A stretch of 64,000 bases of DNA from Bathynomus jamesi (GCA_023014485.1 JAJOZX010000925.1:56001-120000), one strand, 5' to 3'. Numbered from the stretch's first letter, positions 47,930 through 60,057 are shown. Numbers and translations are program-made. The notes: generated by a model not told the origin, from the letters alone.

Positions 47930-48475
47930 GGAGGTTGAGGGATATACGAGTGACTTAAGTGTAAATATAAGATACTTAAAAGACTGTTAAAAAGAGAAAC
48001 TGGCGAACAAACTGCGTAGCTGGGATGTGGACAACTCGAGGAAAGATATGGATGGAAAGGAGAGTTTAAAAATATATAGGAAATGGAAAGGAAACATCGG
48101 AGATACGGAGGATATATATGATAATACCCCAGCCTCAACCATATTGTACAAATGTAGAACAAATAATTTAGAACTTAATGACAGAAATAGATTTATAGGA
48201 GGAGACACCAAATGCCCTTTGTGTGCATACGAAAAGGAAGATCTGGAACATTTCTTGTTGGACTGTAGTGCCTACAGGGAGGAAAGAGTAATGGCCATCG
48301 AATTACAGAGGCCTTTTATGGCAGACAGAGAGGAGATTATTGGAGGGTTTATCTTTAGGAAGGAAAATATAGACCACACAAAACGGACAATATATAAATT
48401 CTGGAAAATGCGATATCAAACGGTTAAAGCACAGGGTGAAGACATCAGGAGGTGTCGTTGAAAAGGCTAGACCTC
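47930..48475 (+). mobile_element. LINE C-terminal fragment inserted in CR1
   Basis: The plus strand 48027-48461 reads TILYKCRTNNLELNDRNRF, then CPLCAYEKEDLEHFLLDCSA, a C-x2-C...H...C knuckle typical of LINE reverse transcriptase C termini. It splits the endonuclease region of the CR1-like element. Confidence 0.65.
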
Positions 48476-48699
48476 CGACATTTCATCGCATCACATATGA
48501 TATTCTCCGAGAAAATCTCTACTCTCTGTATTTAACCAGGATTCAGTAATTGCTACAACCTCAGACTTAATAGTTCATCAAATATAAATCTTAAACTTCG
48601 AGCATTAATATAAAATACATTTATAAAGTTTTGAGTACCACGAGTTCTTTGAGATTCTTCGTGGAGGCAGTCGCTCACTGTAAGGAAAATTTATGTTAA

Positions 48700-49560
48700 G
48701 GCTGGTCGCTTTCATAGGGGGTTACGCGGTTTTTTGGCCTGAAAAGTCTATCAAGACGAGCTGCTCTTACGCTATTCAGGCGAAACTCACACTCCAAAAT
48801 AAATCCTTTTTATTAGAAAATTGACTCCACAAATCGACGCATTCGACATTTTTCTGTTGGCAAAGGGACGTAACAATATTATTCGTGAATGCGTCGATGA
48901 TTAAATATATATATTATGCGGGAAGGAGCCACGAGCGAGTGCTGCCTGACTACCTCGACGTATTAGCCTCGTATTACCTCGACGTATTAGCCGAAAGTTA
49001 TTTAACGTTATATTAGCGTTTACAGTTAAATATTTGTCTGTATACAGTCACTGTAAAATATGTTTTTGGTAATAGAAACGTCTGCCGCCTACTTAAACAA
49101 GTTTAGTCATTTTTAAAGACAAAACTCATCACGACTGCAATGCATGAACAAAAATCGTGTCTCATTGGATATGTTTATCTGGAACGAACTACAGTATAAC
49201 GTTTATCTCCAAAGCTGATCGCTCACCACAAAAACGAATAAAAATATTTGATACCATATCATTTTTTAATTATTATTATTACGAGTATTATTATTATCAT
49301 TATTATTGAGGGCATTACTTGCGAGGGCATTTAGTGGAAGTTTCAGGGCATCGTTTGTAGGGTAACTAAAAATTATTCTCCTTTACAGAGAAGATAAATT
49401 TGTCGACTATTTAGAATTTACACTACCTAATATAACACCGATGTTCTGGAAGTAGAAACTAATTGTGGAGCGAGTTGAGTGATGTGGATGAAGTACGAGA
49501 TATTAGTTGGTTGATTCCGTTATTTTTGTTTCCGGTAAGTGGCGGGGTGGGTGGGAGAAG
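48700..49560. other. Unassigned sequence
   Basis: Contains a possible weak LINE 3' end near 48910-48945 and (ATT)n at 49275-49300. No gene. Confidence 0.35.
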
Positions 49561-49569
49561 GGTCGTACG

Positions 49570-49720
49570 AAAAGAGGAGACATACAGCTTAACGTTGAAT
49601 TCAAACCACGGGTCGCTGCGTCATTTAGACGCGGAGGATGGTCTCCCATCCAACTACTTTCCAGACCCAATGTCACTTAACTTCGCTGATCTTACGGGAA
49701 GCGGTGTTGCGACATGGTCA
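49570..49720 (-). repeat. 5S-rRNA-derived SINE
   Basis: The minus strand reads GATCAGCGAAGTTAAGTGAC, then GTTGGATGGGAGACCATCC. The tail is truncated relative to 14066. Confidence 0.75.
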
Positions 49721-49724
49721 CGAT

Positions 49725-50382
49725 CTTTAGTGACTGTCAAAATAAGGGTTGTCCTGAATACGGTATGTAGTTATATGGCGATATAAATACTAACCTATTT
49801 AACAAATCGGCAAAGCTGGAGAAACTCATCTGTATATAATATTAATGGACGCCATCAGCTTGTAAAAACGGCGAGGCGATTCACTGATAACTCAAGTACT
49901 TTAATTGATATACTGAAAACAAATATTATTAAAAAAAAACGAAAACAAAAACTAAATTAATATGCCATTCGAAAGACCAAAAACTGTCTAATTCTTTCGG
50001 TTTATTTCATAAGTTGCGGTGGTTATGAGACAAGCTATTTGCATGACCAAAACGGGATAGAGCTAAACATTAAAATAAAAGAACACTCAATATATATTAT
50101 TAAAATAATAATAATAATAATAATACTGCGTCAAACGCGATGACTTAAATAATTCTTGCTGTAATTCTATCTGCGATAACGTTGGTCGACACAGAATTTT
50201 TAATTGACAACTAAATACGTGCCTTTACCTAATTTTGATATGATGATTCCAAAAATGTTGTAAAAAAAAAGCCTCTATCACGCGTAGATTTCGAGTTACA
50301 ATCTTAATTAAATTAATAGGTCATTTTTCCTGAGCTTTAGAGGAAATCACGTAGCACACGACGCTTTCCAGCTAAGAAATCT
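49725..50382. other. Unassigned AT-rich sequence
   Basis: Only short (ATA)n; nothing recognised. Confidence 0.4.
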
Positions 50383-50390
50383 AACTAAAC

Positions 50391-50554
50391 CAGTGGTTCT
50401 CAAACTCGGGTACGCGAGGGAATCTTAGGGGGTGGTACGCGAAAGGGTCCTGGAAATATAACCTTTTTAATTTTATATACGATTAACAAACGGCCAGAAA
50501 ATCTCGTAAAAGAATTGAAGGGGTACAGAAGAAGAAAAAGTTTGAGAATCGCTG
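50391..50554. mobile_element. hAT-type MITE
   Basis: Ends CAGTGGTTCTCAAACT and complement of CAGCGATTCTCAAACT. AACTAAAC at 50383-50390 is repeated at 50555-50562, an exact 8-bp duplication. Confidence 0.9.
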
Positions 50555-50564
50555 AACTAAACTC

Positions 50565-52580
50565 TGTCTGTATCGACTATTTCATGATCCTTTTAGCATT
50601 TATCAATTGTATTTTGAAATGTAATTCACTTTCTACGTATTCTAAACACTCGTGTTTCATTTAATGAAAAATAAAAACATCGTAAGTTTGTAGAGAACTG
50701 CTCATATCTGAAAATTGTCAATGTCATTTGGTCAGTGTCATTTTGTCAATGTCATTTTGTCAGTGTCGTAAGTAAAAATGTAGACGTGAGAGGCGATTTT
50801 GAGTATTACCATTGAAATCAACATGTCCAAATTAACTAAGTGACAACCCTTTTGTGTTAGTTCAAGACAAAAGGTTGGAAGTTGTTGTCTAGACTCTAGT
50901 GTAATCATTTCTGCGATAATCATTTTGTTGACTGGGTTAACGATGCAAAACATATTTTCAAGTCAGGTAACTTACATAAAACATAATTTATGTGAAACAT
51001 TCGTCGCCATTTTTGCATTTGGACAGTCGACAAAAGATTCGCTTCTTATATATATATATAGTTGCAAGTTGAACGCCTTCTGTAATTTGCTGAGAATTGC
51101 GTGCGGGTGAATAAGCTGTTCGTCTTTATGACTGCAGCAGGATTTGATGACACGGTTGTTGATAAAGACAAAACGAAAACTTTTTGGGGGATACTTATAC
51201 TGTACATTAGAAGGAAAATCAGTTCTTGAGTGTATTATACATACGCGCACTGATCACTGATGCGTACTATAGTGCAGAAATTTGAAAAATACTGAAGCAT
51301 ATTATGGTCGTCTGTTCGTTTCAGATTTATGAGTGTATTTTTTTTTACGAAAAAGTTCTTAGTCTTTTGCGAAATAAATGTTTTGGATTAATTACTTGAA
51401 AAAAGTCTCGAAACGCGGGATTTTTTGAGAAAAAGAAAAATATGATTAACTTAAAGAGTCGCGGAACAAAGTCGATCTGTACAATGTGGACACGCTTAAT
51501 GTGGACACTAAAAAAGTTCAAATTAGGTAGGTTAGGTTTAGATAGATTAAGTTAGATTATATTATGTCGGGGTTAGGTTACGCTAGGTTAGGTTAAGTTA
51601 GTCTGGTTTAGATTGTTAGTAATTTTCATTGAAAATCTGAAATATAGTTTGAAATTTGAAATCGATATACTTCCTTAATAAGGTTAAATGGCGACATTAC
51701 AAATTCGATTTTCTTCGTGTAACGCAAAATTGAAATAGAAAACACAAAAAATAGAAAATAATTTTACGCTGTTAAAGTTTATAAAATTGTGAAGTAACAT
51801 TTGAATAATTTGTTTCCAGTTCGATAAAAGGGACTTTTCGTTATAAAGAGGTGTGAAATTCTTTTATATCGTACGTGTTTTATCTTTATTTTATTTTATT
51901 GTCATAATTTTTGTTTTTTTAATTTATTAGTGTTTGATTTATTTTATCGTTTATTACTTTCAAGAATATTTACTATTTTAAGGAATTTATATTCTTCTAA
52001 TAAAGTTTATCATTATAAATGTCATTATAAATGTCATTATAATTGTCATTATAATTATCATCATATCTAAGAATCGGGAAGAGTTGTTAGCAAAGCGGAT
52101 GTTGTTCTATTCTTTCAATAATATTAAATAATATAAAATAATTCCATAAATAACAAAAAGATGTCGATCGCGTATCTTTTATAGGGTCGGAGTTTAAACT
52201 GTTGGGAACGGGAGGGTAAGGCAGGGGAGGAACGGGGCAGCATTCTTCTTTTAACCATATATGTTCACGATAACTAAGGCAAATGTTTGCCAAAGTCGCG
52301 ATGAAGCGGGATCCATTACGCGGAACTCATTTGCTGTTAGATTTAATCCACGTCATGTGTCAGAGCCCGTAAAAGTTAAAAGATTGGCGAATTGTAATGC
52401 ATTTAAATCTTAAATGTTTTTAATCCTACACATAGCGTTGCGCTGATATACAAAGTCAAGGCATTACCAACAAGGTTCAACGACGATGTTCGGGTCAAAT
52501 AGCCAGCTGTCAAATGGAGAAAACTCGCCGAAATCACCTGAGGCAAATGGACATCATGATTAGAATTTATTTTATTTTTC
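50565..52580. other. Unassigned sequence
   Basis: AT-rich with short TTAGGTT runs at 51525-51600 and short repeats such as GTCATTTTGTCAATGTC near 50715 and GTCATTATAA near 52020. No gene recognised. Confidence 0.4.
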
Positions 52581-52585
52581 AACTG

Positions 52586-52587
<2 letters not shown>

Positions 52588-52625
<38 letters not shown>
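52588..52625. repeat. (TA)n microsatellite
   Basis: Ends directly at the tRNA-like head of the SINE that follows. Confidence 0.9.
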
Positions 52626-52626
<1 letters not shown>

Positions 52627-52628
52627 TA

Positions 52629-52911
52629 CACCTCGGTGGTGTAGTGGTTAGCATAGCTGACTACGAATCCATCGGCCCCGCGATCGAGACCCGGTGACGG
52701 CAGGCGGCCAACAGCAAAACCCAGCTGTTCATCCTTCCACACAGTAAAAATAAATTGGTTGGTAGATAAATGGATACCATGAGTAGGCTAGTGCTGGTGG
52801 GGCGTAGTTCCGATTCCACGTTAAACTGTAGGTCCAGGGTGGAGTGACAAGCTTGACCTTCGTCAGAATGAGTAATTCGGGCGGAAGCAAAACCAAGGTT
52901 AACCATGGTAC
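52629..52911 (+). repeat. tRNA-derived SINE, reference copy
   Basis: The head CCTCGGTGGTGTAGTGGTTA contains an intact box A; loop CTACGAA; box B degraded to GCGATCGAGACCC. The body includes ACCCAGCTGTTCATCC and the 3' part GCTTGACCTTCGTCAGAATG and CCAAGGTTAACCATGGTA. Other copies: 23083 (+), 63541 (-), partial 5278 (-). Confidence 0.8.
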
Positions 52912-52912
52912 T

Positions 52913-53056
<144 letters not shown>

Positions 53057-53059
53057 CAC

Positions 53060-53508
53060 AATGTACGAACGGTGCAGTAACAAAAGCTGAATTTTATGAT
53101 GAAAGCCGTAACATAAATGAACAAAAAGTAGAAATAAAAGGTGATAAATATAGCTTTTGAAAGCTTCATTATCTAACACGTCGTCTCCCCACAAAAGGCA
53201 TTAAAAAGGTTTCGTGCAGATTTAAGTTTTTAAACTTAGCTCTCACAGAAGGTGCTCTCAAAAGCCTTCAACGAATCTCGTGCGAAGATTTCTGTATAAG
53301 TGGGAGGAGGGGGTACTCGGGGGAAAAGCTTTCATCCCATTTTCCTCTTTCATTCAATCGTGGTTTTGGAGGGTCATTTCTTTTTTAGGAGGGATGGGGG
53401 GGGGGGGGTATATGATACGAGTGTCTCGCATCGTGCGAAATACTCTGCAGGAATAATGGGAGAGATGAATCTCCAGAATGAAATAGGCCTTTATCAGAAT
53501 TAAGACGT
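53060..53508. other. Unassigned sequence
   Basis: G-run near 53395-53410; no gene recognised. Confidence 0.4.
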
Positions 53509-53509
53509 G

Positions 53510-53546
<37 letters not shown>

Positions 53547-53599
53547 TATATATATATATATATATAAATCTTCAAGAGAAGACTAAATGCCTGACTTAG

Positions 53600-53765
53600 G
53601 ACGGTACCAGATGAGCCGGGTGTACCTGGCTATGTACGGTGGAGAGCGCAAGAAAGCAACTCTCTCCTCCACCAAGCAGGACTAGAGGCGGGGACACTAG
53701 CTTGACCTTCGTGTAAAGAGAGACCAACACACGGAACATCAACGAGGTTAACGAGGTAGGTATAT
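53600..53765 (+). repeat. SINE 3' fragment
   Basis: GGGACACTAGCTTGACCTTC and AACGAGGTTAACGAGG resemble the 3' part of the SINE at 52629, but the upstream body differs (CAGATGAGCCGGGTGTACC). Shares only the tail. Confidence 0.5.
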
Positions 53766-53778
53766 ATATATATATATA

Positions 53779-54706
53779 CAGGGTGGGCGGAAAGTAGCTC
53801 CCTATTTTGGATTGGTAAAAAAATACGTATATTATCCATTTATTTCAGAAGAAATAATATGAAAAGGTAGGCATACATGGTAGGTTTTCTCTAAAATTCA
53901 ATGTGGGCTCCAACTCTTTCCACCAGCTTCTGGAGCCGCCCAGGAATGGCGTCCACTGACTTTAGCAGGAACTCCGGCGGGATGGAGGACATGACTTCCC
54001 GAATTCGGTCCTCCAGTTCTTCCAATGTCCTCGGTTTGGTGCGGTAGACTTCTTCCTTTACCCACCCCCAAAGAAAGAAGTCGCACGGTGTCAAGTCGGG
54101 GCTCCTGGCTGGCCATTGATGTGGACCACGACGACCCATCCAACGCCCAGGGAAGTGGGCATCCAGCCACTCACGGACAACAAGAGCGAAGTGCGGAGGG
54201 GCGCCATCTTGCATAAATATCAGATCGTCGATGTTCTCCCATGTGCTGACAACCGGCCAGACCTCGTTTCGCAACATAGCAAGGTACCGCTCAGCATTCA
54301 TGGTGTTGCGCAGAAGGAACGGGCCCACAACCTGATCTGAGGTCATACCACACCACACCGTTACACTGAACCGATTCTGCCGTTTTTCAGCGGTAACCGT
54401 GCGACTTCTTTCTTTGGGGGTGGGTAAAGGAAGAAGTCTACCGCACCAAACCGAGGACATTGGAAGAACTGCAGGACCGAATTCGGGAAGTCATGTCCTC
54501 CATCCCGCCGGAGTTCCTGCTAAAGTCAGTGGACTCCATTCCTGGGCGGCTCCAGAAGCTGGTGGAAAGAGTTGGAGCCCACATTGAATTTTAGAGAAAA
54601 CCTACCATGTATGCCTACCTTTTCGTATTATTTCTTCTGAAATAAATGGAAAATATACGTATTTTTTTACCAATCCAAAATAGGGAGCTACTTTCCGCCC
54701 ACCCTG
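53779..54706. mobile_element. DD41D-like mariner rebuilt as foldback
   Basis: TA-flanked ends CAGGGTGGGCGGAAAGTAGC and complement. Arms 53779-54089 and 54396-54706 are each 311 bp and nearly identical. Both arms contain the 3' end of the transposase; the unique 306-bp centre holds part of its middle. The 5' half has been replaced by a second copy of the 3' end. Confidence 0.9.
53891..54395 (-). pseudogene. DD41D-like transposase, N terminus lost
   Basis: Minus strand: RFSVTVWCGMTSDQVVGPFL, DLIFMQDGAPPHFALVVREW, SPDLTPCDFFLWGWVKEEVY. By the mariner counting convention 41 residues lie between the Asp of QDGAPP and the Asp of PCDFF. The first catalytic Asp and the DNA-binding half are missing where the duplicated arm begins. 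Confidence 0.8.
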
Positions 54707-54719
54707 TATATATATATAT

Positions 54720-55860
54720 ATATATATATATTTACATTTACTGATAGAACTTCGTAAGTATCTTTTCCTTTTAGTTTTTTCGGGTGAGGCGCAATTTTAT
54801 TCTCTTAGTTTAGGTGGATCATAAAATGAATCAAGAGGAGTGTCGGAGTGTTCATCTAAAGGAATCTGAGCTTTAGAGGATTCGTCTCGCTTCTTGATTT
54901 TTAAGCACGGACAAATGGAGACGCACTGAGCATATTTCTAACAGAGTACTCGAGCGTGCTAAAGAATAAAAGCGGTGACTGCGTCGAACCCACCCACACT
55001 CTCGTATTTTTATGGTTTTAACTTCGAACGATTTAATAAATATTAGAAAAAATCTACAATTATTATCACAATTATTATCCCTCAAATGAGACGGAATGTC
55101 GCAGAGGGGTCGACCGCCGGTCGATCCTGAACCGTCGTTCGAACCCACACAAAGTAAGTAAGTAAGTAACTTTGAACCACCTCGACACTAGCAGTACAAT
55201 CAAGAATCGGATAAAGTGCGCTATTACAACGCGAGACTCGATCGAAATTGGTGGTTATTCCAATGGCAGCAACCACCGGAGGAAAAATTCACATTTGTTG
55301 AAAGGAAGTAGTAGTATGGGAGGAAAAAAGTGTAATAATTTGTCAGAATCAGATATGAGTCATATGACTATAGGGTAATGTGTCTGAAATATGTTTTTAA
55401 AAAAACAGTGAAAGACTAAACTGTTGGATTTGTATTTTATCATCTTTTATATACGAAGATAAATGTTGTTCATTTAAGTTTTTAAAAATGAATTAATATA
55501 TAATTGAGTTTTAACCGTACGCGCAATTTATTTTTTCATACTGAAAATTTGTGGACCCGTCGAAATAGAAGTTATGGAAAAGCTTTGAAATTTTAAGTTA
55601 ATATAATTCAATCGTTCATTTGTTTCATCTTCACCGCCTTAGCTATAGAATATGTGTCCTTTCTGAAAAGCGTAAACGAAGTCTAAAAGAGTGGACTGCA
55701 AAAATAGTAAGAAAGGCCTTTTTTCGCTTTTGGAGACACGTAGTATTTCCCAATGAGTCCAAACTTTATTTCACGCCAAGAGGTCGAGATGTGGAGTGGA
55801 GTGTTCCATTCTCAGTTCGTGTCTTCGGCCCACTGTGAAATATGGCGGAGCGGGGGTCGA
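54720..55860. other. Unassigned sequence
   Basis: No gene recognised. (AGTA)-type run near 55155; small open frames lack support. Confidence 0.35.
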
Positions 55861-55865
55861 GTGAG

Positions 55866-55975
55866 AGTGCAGTTTTTTTTTTATGCAGGAAAGAGGGGCC
55901 AAGGGGGGACGCCCGCAAAAGTGCCCCCCCCCCCTCATAAAAGAAGAAGATAGCCAAAATCAAGGTCCAGGGTTG
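55866..55975 (-). mobile_element. LINE 3'-end fragment
   Basis: The complement ends GGCACTTTTGCGGGCG-type then TTTCCTGCATAAAA, and begins TACCAACCCTGGACCTTG; matches the 3' end of the jockey-like LINEs at 33783. Confidence 0.6.
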
Positions 55976-56603
55976 GTACGACATGTTAGGTGTTCGTAAA
56001 AGGATCTTTAAATTTTGCTAGATATATACGCAACTTTAATTAAGAAACATCTGTGTTAATTATACGGGGAGGAAATCTTTAACTTTGATTTGCGTATTTC
56101 CCATAAAGACGGAATTCCGTGTCGCGTCTCTGTTATGAATGCAGAGACTGCAGGACATTAAACTTCTTCTCTGAGAAACCCAAAGCCTCGACACGAATCT
56201 TTAATATTTGTGTGACAATAGTCAGTACCGATACAATGATGTTGAGCTTAAGTCTCTCAAATTTCGTGTGAAGCGACAAGTTGCGTGAGTGCTGGAGTTG
56301 TCCTCCACTGTCATCTTACTCTCGTAACCAGTTACGTACGATTGGTCAGGGAGTTTGTATAAGAACTTGTCCAAGTTTAAGGATAATTTATGTTGTGAAT
56401 TCCGGTTTTAACTAATATAAGAAAAATGGTCAAAATAAACAAAGATCATGTCGTAGATATATTACAGTTTTAGTGTGCACTGATCTATCTAAGGGTCGTT
56501 ACATTGTCTAAACGCAGAGATATTCGGAAGAAAACACAACGTTATGATATATCTGGTAATGGGTATGAAACAGCACAAGAAGACTGCAATTATAGTCCAT
56601 ATA

Positions 56604-56635
<32 letters not shown>

Positions 56636-56647
56636 TATATATATATA
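56604..56647. repeat. (TA)n microsatellite
   Basis: TA tract, target of the mariner-like element beside it. Confidence 0.85.
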
Positions 56648-57406
56648 CAGGGTGGGCCGTAAGTTTCCATACATAGGAAAAATAAACATTTTTTATGGAC
56701 AACCATTTTTATTTATATAATATGCTCTACATGGTTGCCATTGTTTTGAAAACACATTTCAATACGTGTTCCCACTGTTGATGAACACGCATTAGCACAG
56801 TTGACGTTATGCTTGTAATGGCGTTGGTGATACGTTCCTTTAGATGATTTATGTCTCGTATCTTTTCCTGATACACCATGGCCTTCAAGTGCCCCCAAAG
56901 ATAGAAATCAAGGGGGGTGAGATCTGGGGATCTGGGAGGCCACTCCACAGGACCACGCCGACCAATCCAAGCATCCGGAAACTGCTGCTGATCCAAATAC
57001 CGACGCACGTGAAGACCATAATGAGGTGGAGCTCCATCTTGCTGGAAGTAAACTGGGAAGTTACCTTCCTCGTTTAGCAGGGATGGGAAAATCTCTTCTT
57101 GCAACATGTTAAGATACCTTTCGGCATTAAGATTTCCACTGACAAAAATTGGTCCAATAATTCTGTCACCCCATATCCCGGCCCACACCATCACTTTACC
57201 GGCACCTTGCATCTTCGTCGGACTCAGCCAGTTAGGGTTAGCATTACTCCAATAACGTATGTTTTGCCGATTAACCTCTCCATTGACGTAAAAATTTGCT
57301 TCATCAGTAAACAAGATCTTACGTCAAACGCATATTCTTAGGGTATCTGAAACATAAAAACAAACGTTTAATTTTTCCTATGTATGGAAACTTACGGCCC
57401 ACCCTG
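56648..57406 (-). mobile_element. DD41D-like mariner element with intact ends
   Basis: Inverted ends of about 36 bp (CAGGGTGGGCCGTAAGTTTC and complement), flanked by TA within (TA)n. 759 bp; carries the C-terminal half of the transposase only. Confidence 0.9.
56727..57314 (-). CDS. Mariner-type transposase, catalytic half only
   Basis: Uninterrupted 195-codon frame covering the whole DDE/D region: [20 protein letters not shown] (first Asp), [20 protein letters not shown] (second Asp) and [20 protein letters not shown] (third Asp), 42 residues between the last two by the mariner convention. The N-terminal helix-turn-helix DNA-binding part, usually about 150 residues, is absent; the left terminus follows within about 95 bp of the frame's start. 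An internal deletion derivative: it cannot bind its own ends, but the catalytic triad is kept. Confidence 0.8.
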   Translation of the reverse strand: MFTDEANFYVNGEVNRQNIRYWSNANPNWLSPTKMQGAGKVMVWAGIWGDRIIGPIFVSGNLNAERYLNMLQEEIFPSLLNEEGNFPVYFQQDGAPPHYGLHVRRYLDQQQFPDAWIGRRGPVEWPPRSPDLTPLDFYLWGHLKAMVYQEKIRDINHLKERITNAITSITSTVLMRVHQQWEHVLKCVFKTMATM

Positions 57407-57508
57407 TATATATATAGTCTCGGGGATTATTCTTGTGAAAATGCCTGCGGTTATAACCACCAGTGAGTAGCCAAATAGGTATATAAATTTTTAAAATGAG
57501 GGTGAATC

Positions 57509-57871
57509 CAGGGGCCAAGCATGGAGAGTAAAAAGGGTAAAGATTCGTGGGGCCCGGGGCAGCTTTTTTGTTAATGATGTGTCTATTAATTCTGATCTGA
57601 TTTGGGTGTAATGCATTTAATTTTATAAAAATATGCAGGAGTTAGAGGCAAGGTGGCTATTTTTGCAGCCAATCAAAGATGGTGGAAGTTGATGACGTAA
57701 TGATTGAACTGTAAATAAAAAAACTGATTCAAAGCGTGCAAAGTTAATTCAAGTTTGTTTATTTAAGAATAGGGGGACTGTTCCCCCCTCTTTGAGAATA
57801 GGAGGGACTGTTCCCCCTCTTTGAGAATAAGGGGGACACGTTCCCCCGCCTACCCTATGGCGCCGCCCCTG
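57509..57871. mobile_element. Possible hAT-type MITE
   Basis: CAGGGGCCAAGC at the left; right end GGCGCCGCCCCTG. The inside has a three-fold repeat of GGGGGACTGTTCCCCC-type. Flanking 8 bp do not match, so borders are uncertain. Confidence 0.35.
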
Positions 57872-57975
57872 TCCAAATGTATATTGAAATATATCAACAC
57901 TATATTTTTTAATACTAAATACTTACTGACGAAAACGTAAAGGTTGTGTGTATGAGGTTTCATGGCCTTTTTCCT

Positions 57976-58640
57976 TCAATTAGCGCTGGCAAAATCATCA
58001 GTGACTTGAAACTCTAGAGCTCTAGTTAAATCACTTTCGATTGTCAAAAGAGGCAAGTCACACAATTCTTCCTGAGCAACAGTTGAACGCAATTCACTTT
58101 TCACTCGCTTTAACATTGAAAAGGACCTTTCTCCTTCTGTGTTTGCGGCTGGTAATGTCAGATAATTCCGGAAAGCTATTTCGACATTGGGAAATGTTTG
58201 AGTTATTTCATATTCTCGGATGTGGGTTAAATGGCTGACCGGTGTACGTGTACTTTCTTTTCCATGTCTTTCGATACAATAATCTGCCGGAATGTAGCTG
58301 GAATAGTGAACTAATTCTTCTGCAAATGTATCTTCAATGTCTGAGGAATAATGTTGCTGCGAGTTCAATGCGGTTTCGCGAATTGACGAATCTGTCATTT
58401 TTGGAAAAGAACGTAACACACCAAATCTCTCTTGAAGGCTTGCATACAGTTCCTTTCTGCGGTATAATTCAGACAATAATGGATCGAGAATCACGAGGAA
58501 TGTCATTGTTCGAAACTTCTCTTTTGGTGACAGTTCGACCTTACTGTCAGTCTCTTCGAAGTCCGGCTTTCTCTTTTTGATCTTTGATGTTCAGCGTGGT
58601 ATCTGTGGTTGTCTACCAAAAATTTGGTTTTGTCTTCAAA
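57976..58640 (-). pseudogene. hAT transposase C terminus (ZMYM1-like)
   Basis: Minus strand: LSPKEKFRTMTFLVILDPLL, then YLTLPAANTEGERSFSMLKR and VKSELRSTVAQEELCDLPLL, then IESDL...FASAN and stop: the hAT C-terminal dimerisation region of the ZMYM1-like group. A frameshift upstream near 58560. The N-terminal BED/zinc-finger and first catalytic parts are absent. Confidence 0.8.
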
Positions 58641-58907
58641 GATTTGGAAGTCTTCCCGAACTTAAAAAACTTAAATTCATAAAATCATCAGTGTGGTACT
58701 GTACTTATAGCCTACGGCAGTTTCTGTCAATTCCTGAAAATGATGCCAGTAAGTAACATAAAATAATATAAGAATTACAGACAACAAGAAACCACCATAC
58801 TTTGCAACTGGGGATTATAAGCATAGGCTCCCGAGTTTTAAAATTAGATAATGTTCAAAACTTTTAAAACAGTGACAGAGCGAATCTTTTTTTTATATTA
58901 AAAAAAA

Positions 58908-59153
58908 GGATCACCTGAAGACTAAAGCCCCCAATGTCAATCGCTCTTGACGGTTTAGTCGTGATATTTTCATTGTTTGGTGTAATATATATATATATAT
59001 ATGCACGGTCTGTGTGTATCATATACAGTATAGATTGACAATTGGTTAGGTTAAGTCGAGATATTTCCGTTAGTTTTAACGAAAATATCACTACTAAACC
59101 TAACCAATCGTCAAGGGCGATTGACATTGGGGGCTTTAGTCTTCAGGTGAGCC
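58908..59153. mobile_element. Foldback MITE, GGATCACCTG ends, rearranged
   Basis: GGATCACCTGAAGACTAAAG at the left; right end CTTTAGTCTTCAGGTGAGCC. The core is present on both sides, with axis near 59070; the left side contains an inserted (TA)n and the GCACGGTCTGTGTGTATCAT fragment known from 30085. A-rich flanks make the duplication ambiguous. Confidence 0.75.
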
Positions 59154-59192
59154 AAAAAAAGATTAAATATAGAGATATTAATTAGTGTAGGG

Positions 59193-59567
59193 CAGTGGTT
59201 CCCAACCTGGGGTCCCCGGACCCCTGGGGGTCCGCGAAGGTAGTAGTAGGGGTCCGTGAGCTTTCAATATTTCGAGAGGCTCCAATGAAAATCGTACATT
59301 TACCCACGATAAATGGGTAAGCTCAGGCTAAAATTTCAAGTTTCCTTGCTCTTGGCTGGAATTATTAATACTTTTTTTAATAGGCTGTATTTTAATTGCA
59401 TACTCTTATATGTCCTTTATTTGATAGTGAAAAATGAGAAAACGAGTTAATTATTAGTTAATAGAAACAGTTTGTTTGGTAGACGGAATCTTTCAAAAAC
59501 ATGGGGTCCGTGGGAAAAAAATAAAAATAAAAGGGGTCCTTTGTGGTGAAAAGGTTGGGAACCACTG
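59193..59567. mobile_element. hAT-type MITE
   Basis: Ends CAGTGGTTCCCAACCTGGGG and complement of CAGTGGTTCCCAACCTTTT. GTGTAGGG at 59185-59192 is exactly repeated at 59568-59575. Confidence 0.92.
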
Positions 59568-59579
59568 GTGTAGGGTATA

Positions 59580-60057
59580 ACATATTAACAATGTAGGTCC
59601 ACTTAGCCTAAATAATCCTGTTACAGATATAGTCCTCTAACTCTATTTTGACTACCTTCCAAATATGGCTCAAAATACAAATAGTTTCAAGACAAATATT
59701 TATCAAAAACAATACCATATATGAATAATATTAGGATTATTAGGATAAAGCAAAAATAAGAAGTATTTGGCACTTGTTCTCATCTGGCTGGATATCTACT
59801 GAAGTTGGCCTACTTTTTACTTTTGGTACTTAACCGAAGCCTAGGCATGCCTTGTTTTGTTAATAAAAGAGAATACTCTGTCCTGGTTAAATGTCCTCTA
59901 TACCAACCGCAGCCAATCGCAACACGATTGCCTTATAAGTCAAAGAATGTAGTGCACTCCAAACCTCTCACTAAATCGGCCAACTACAGAGACAGTCACC
60001 GGTTACGTAGAGTACGGGTCCCTTCAAAGCCTAACTGACCTATGGCTTAATCCCGCC

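Larger units (their letters stand above)
44385..48690 (-). mobile_element. CR1-like LINE, multiply interrupted
   Basis: Minus-strand pieces in order: endonuclease start (FYINARSLRFIFDELL, 48489-48640), endonuclease end (TRERNILDLVLSTDLDLI, 47371-47649), reverse transcriptase start (IRPIFKKGDKSLPGNYR, 45819-46160), thumb (VTEEKDLGIIVADTLKPSKQ, 44932-45141), MERVQRRATEMIPRIRNKSY (44627-44860) and C terminus (VNLWNGLAASVVQSNSAESF, stop at 44421). The FADD active site reads SADV near 45280. Interrupted by a LINE fragment and two foldbacks. Confidence 0.8.

Noticed and set aside
57507..58640. One hAT element with the transposase and the GGCGCCGCCCCTG end
   Set aside because: That terminus faces the wrong way for the minus-strand transposase at 57976-58640, so they are probably separate.
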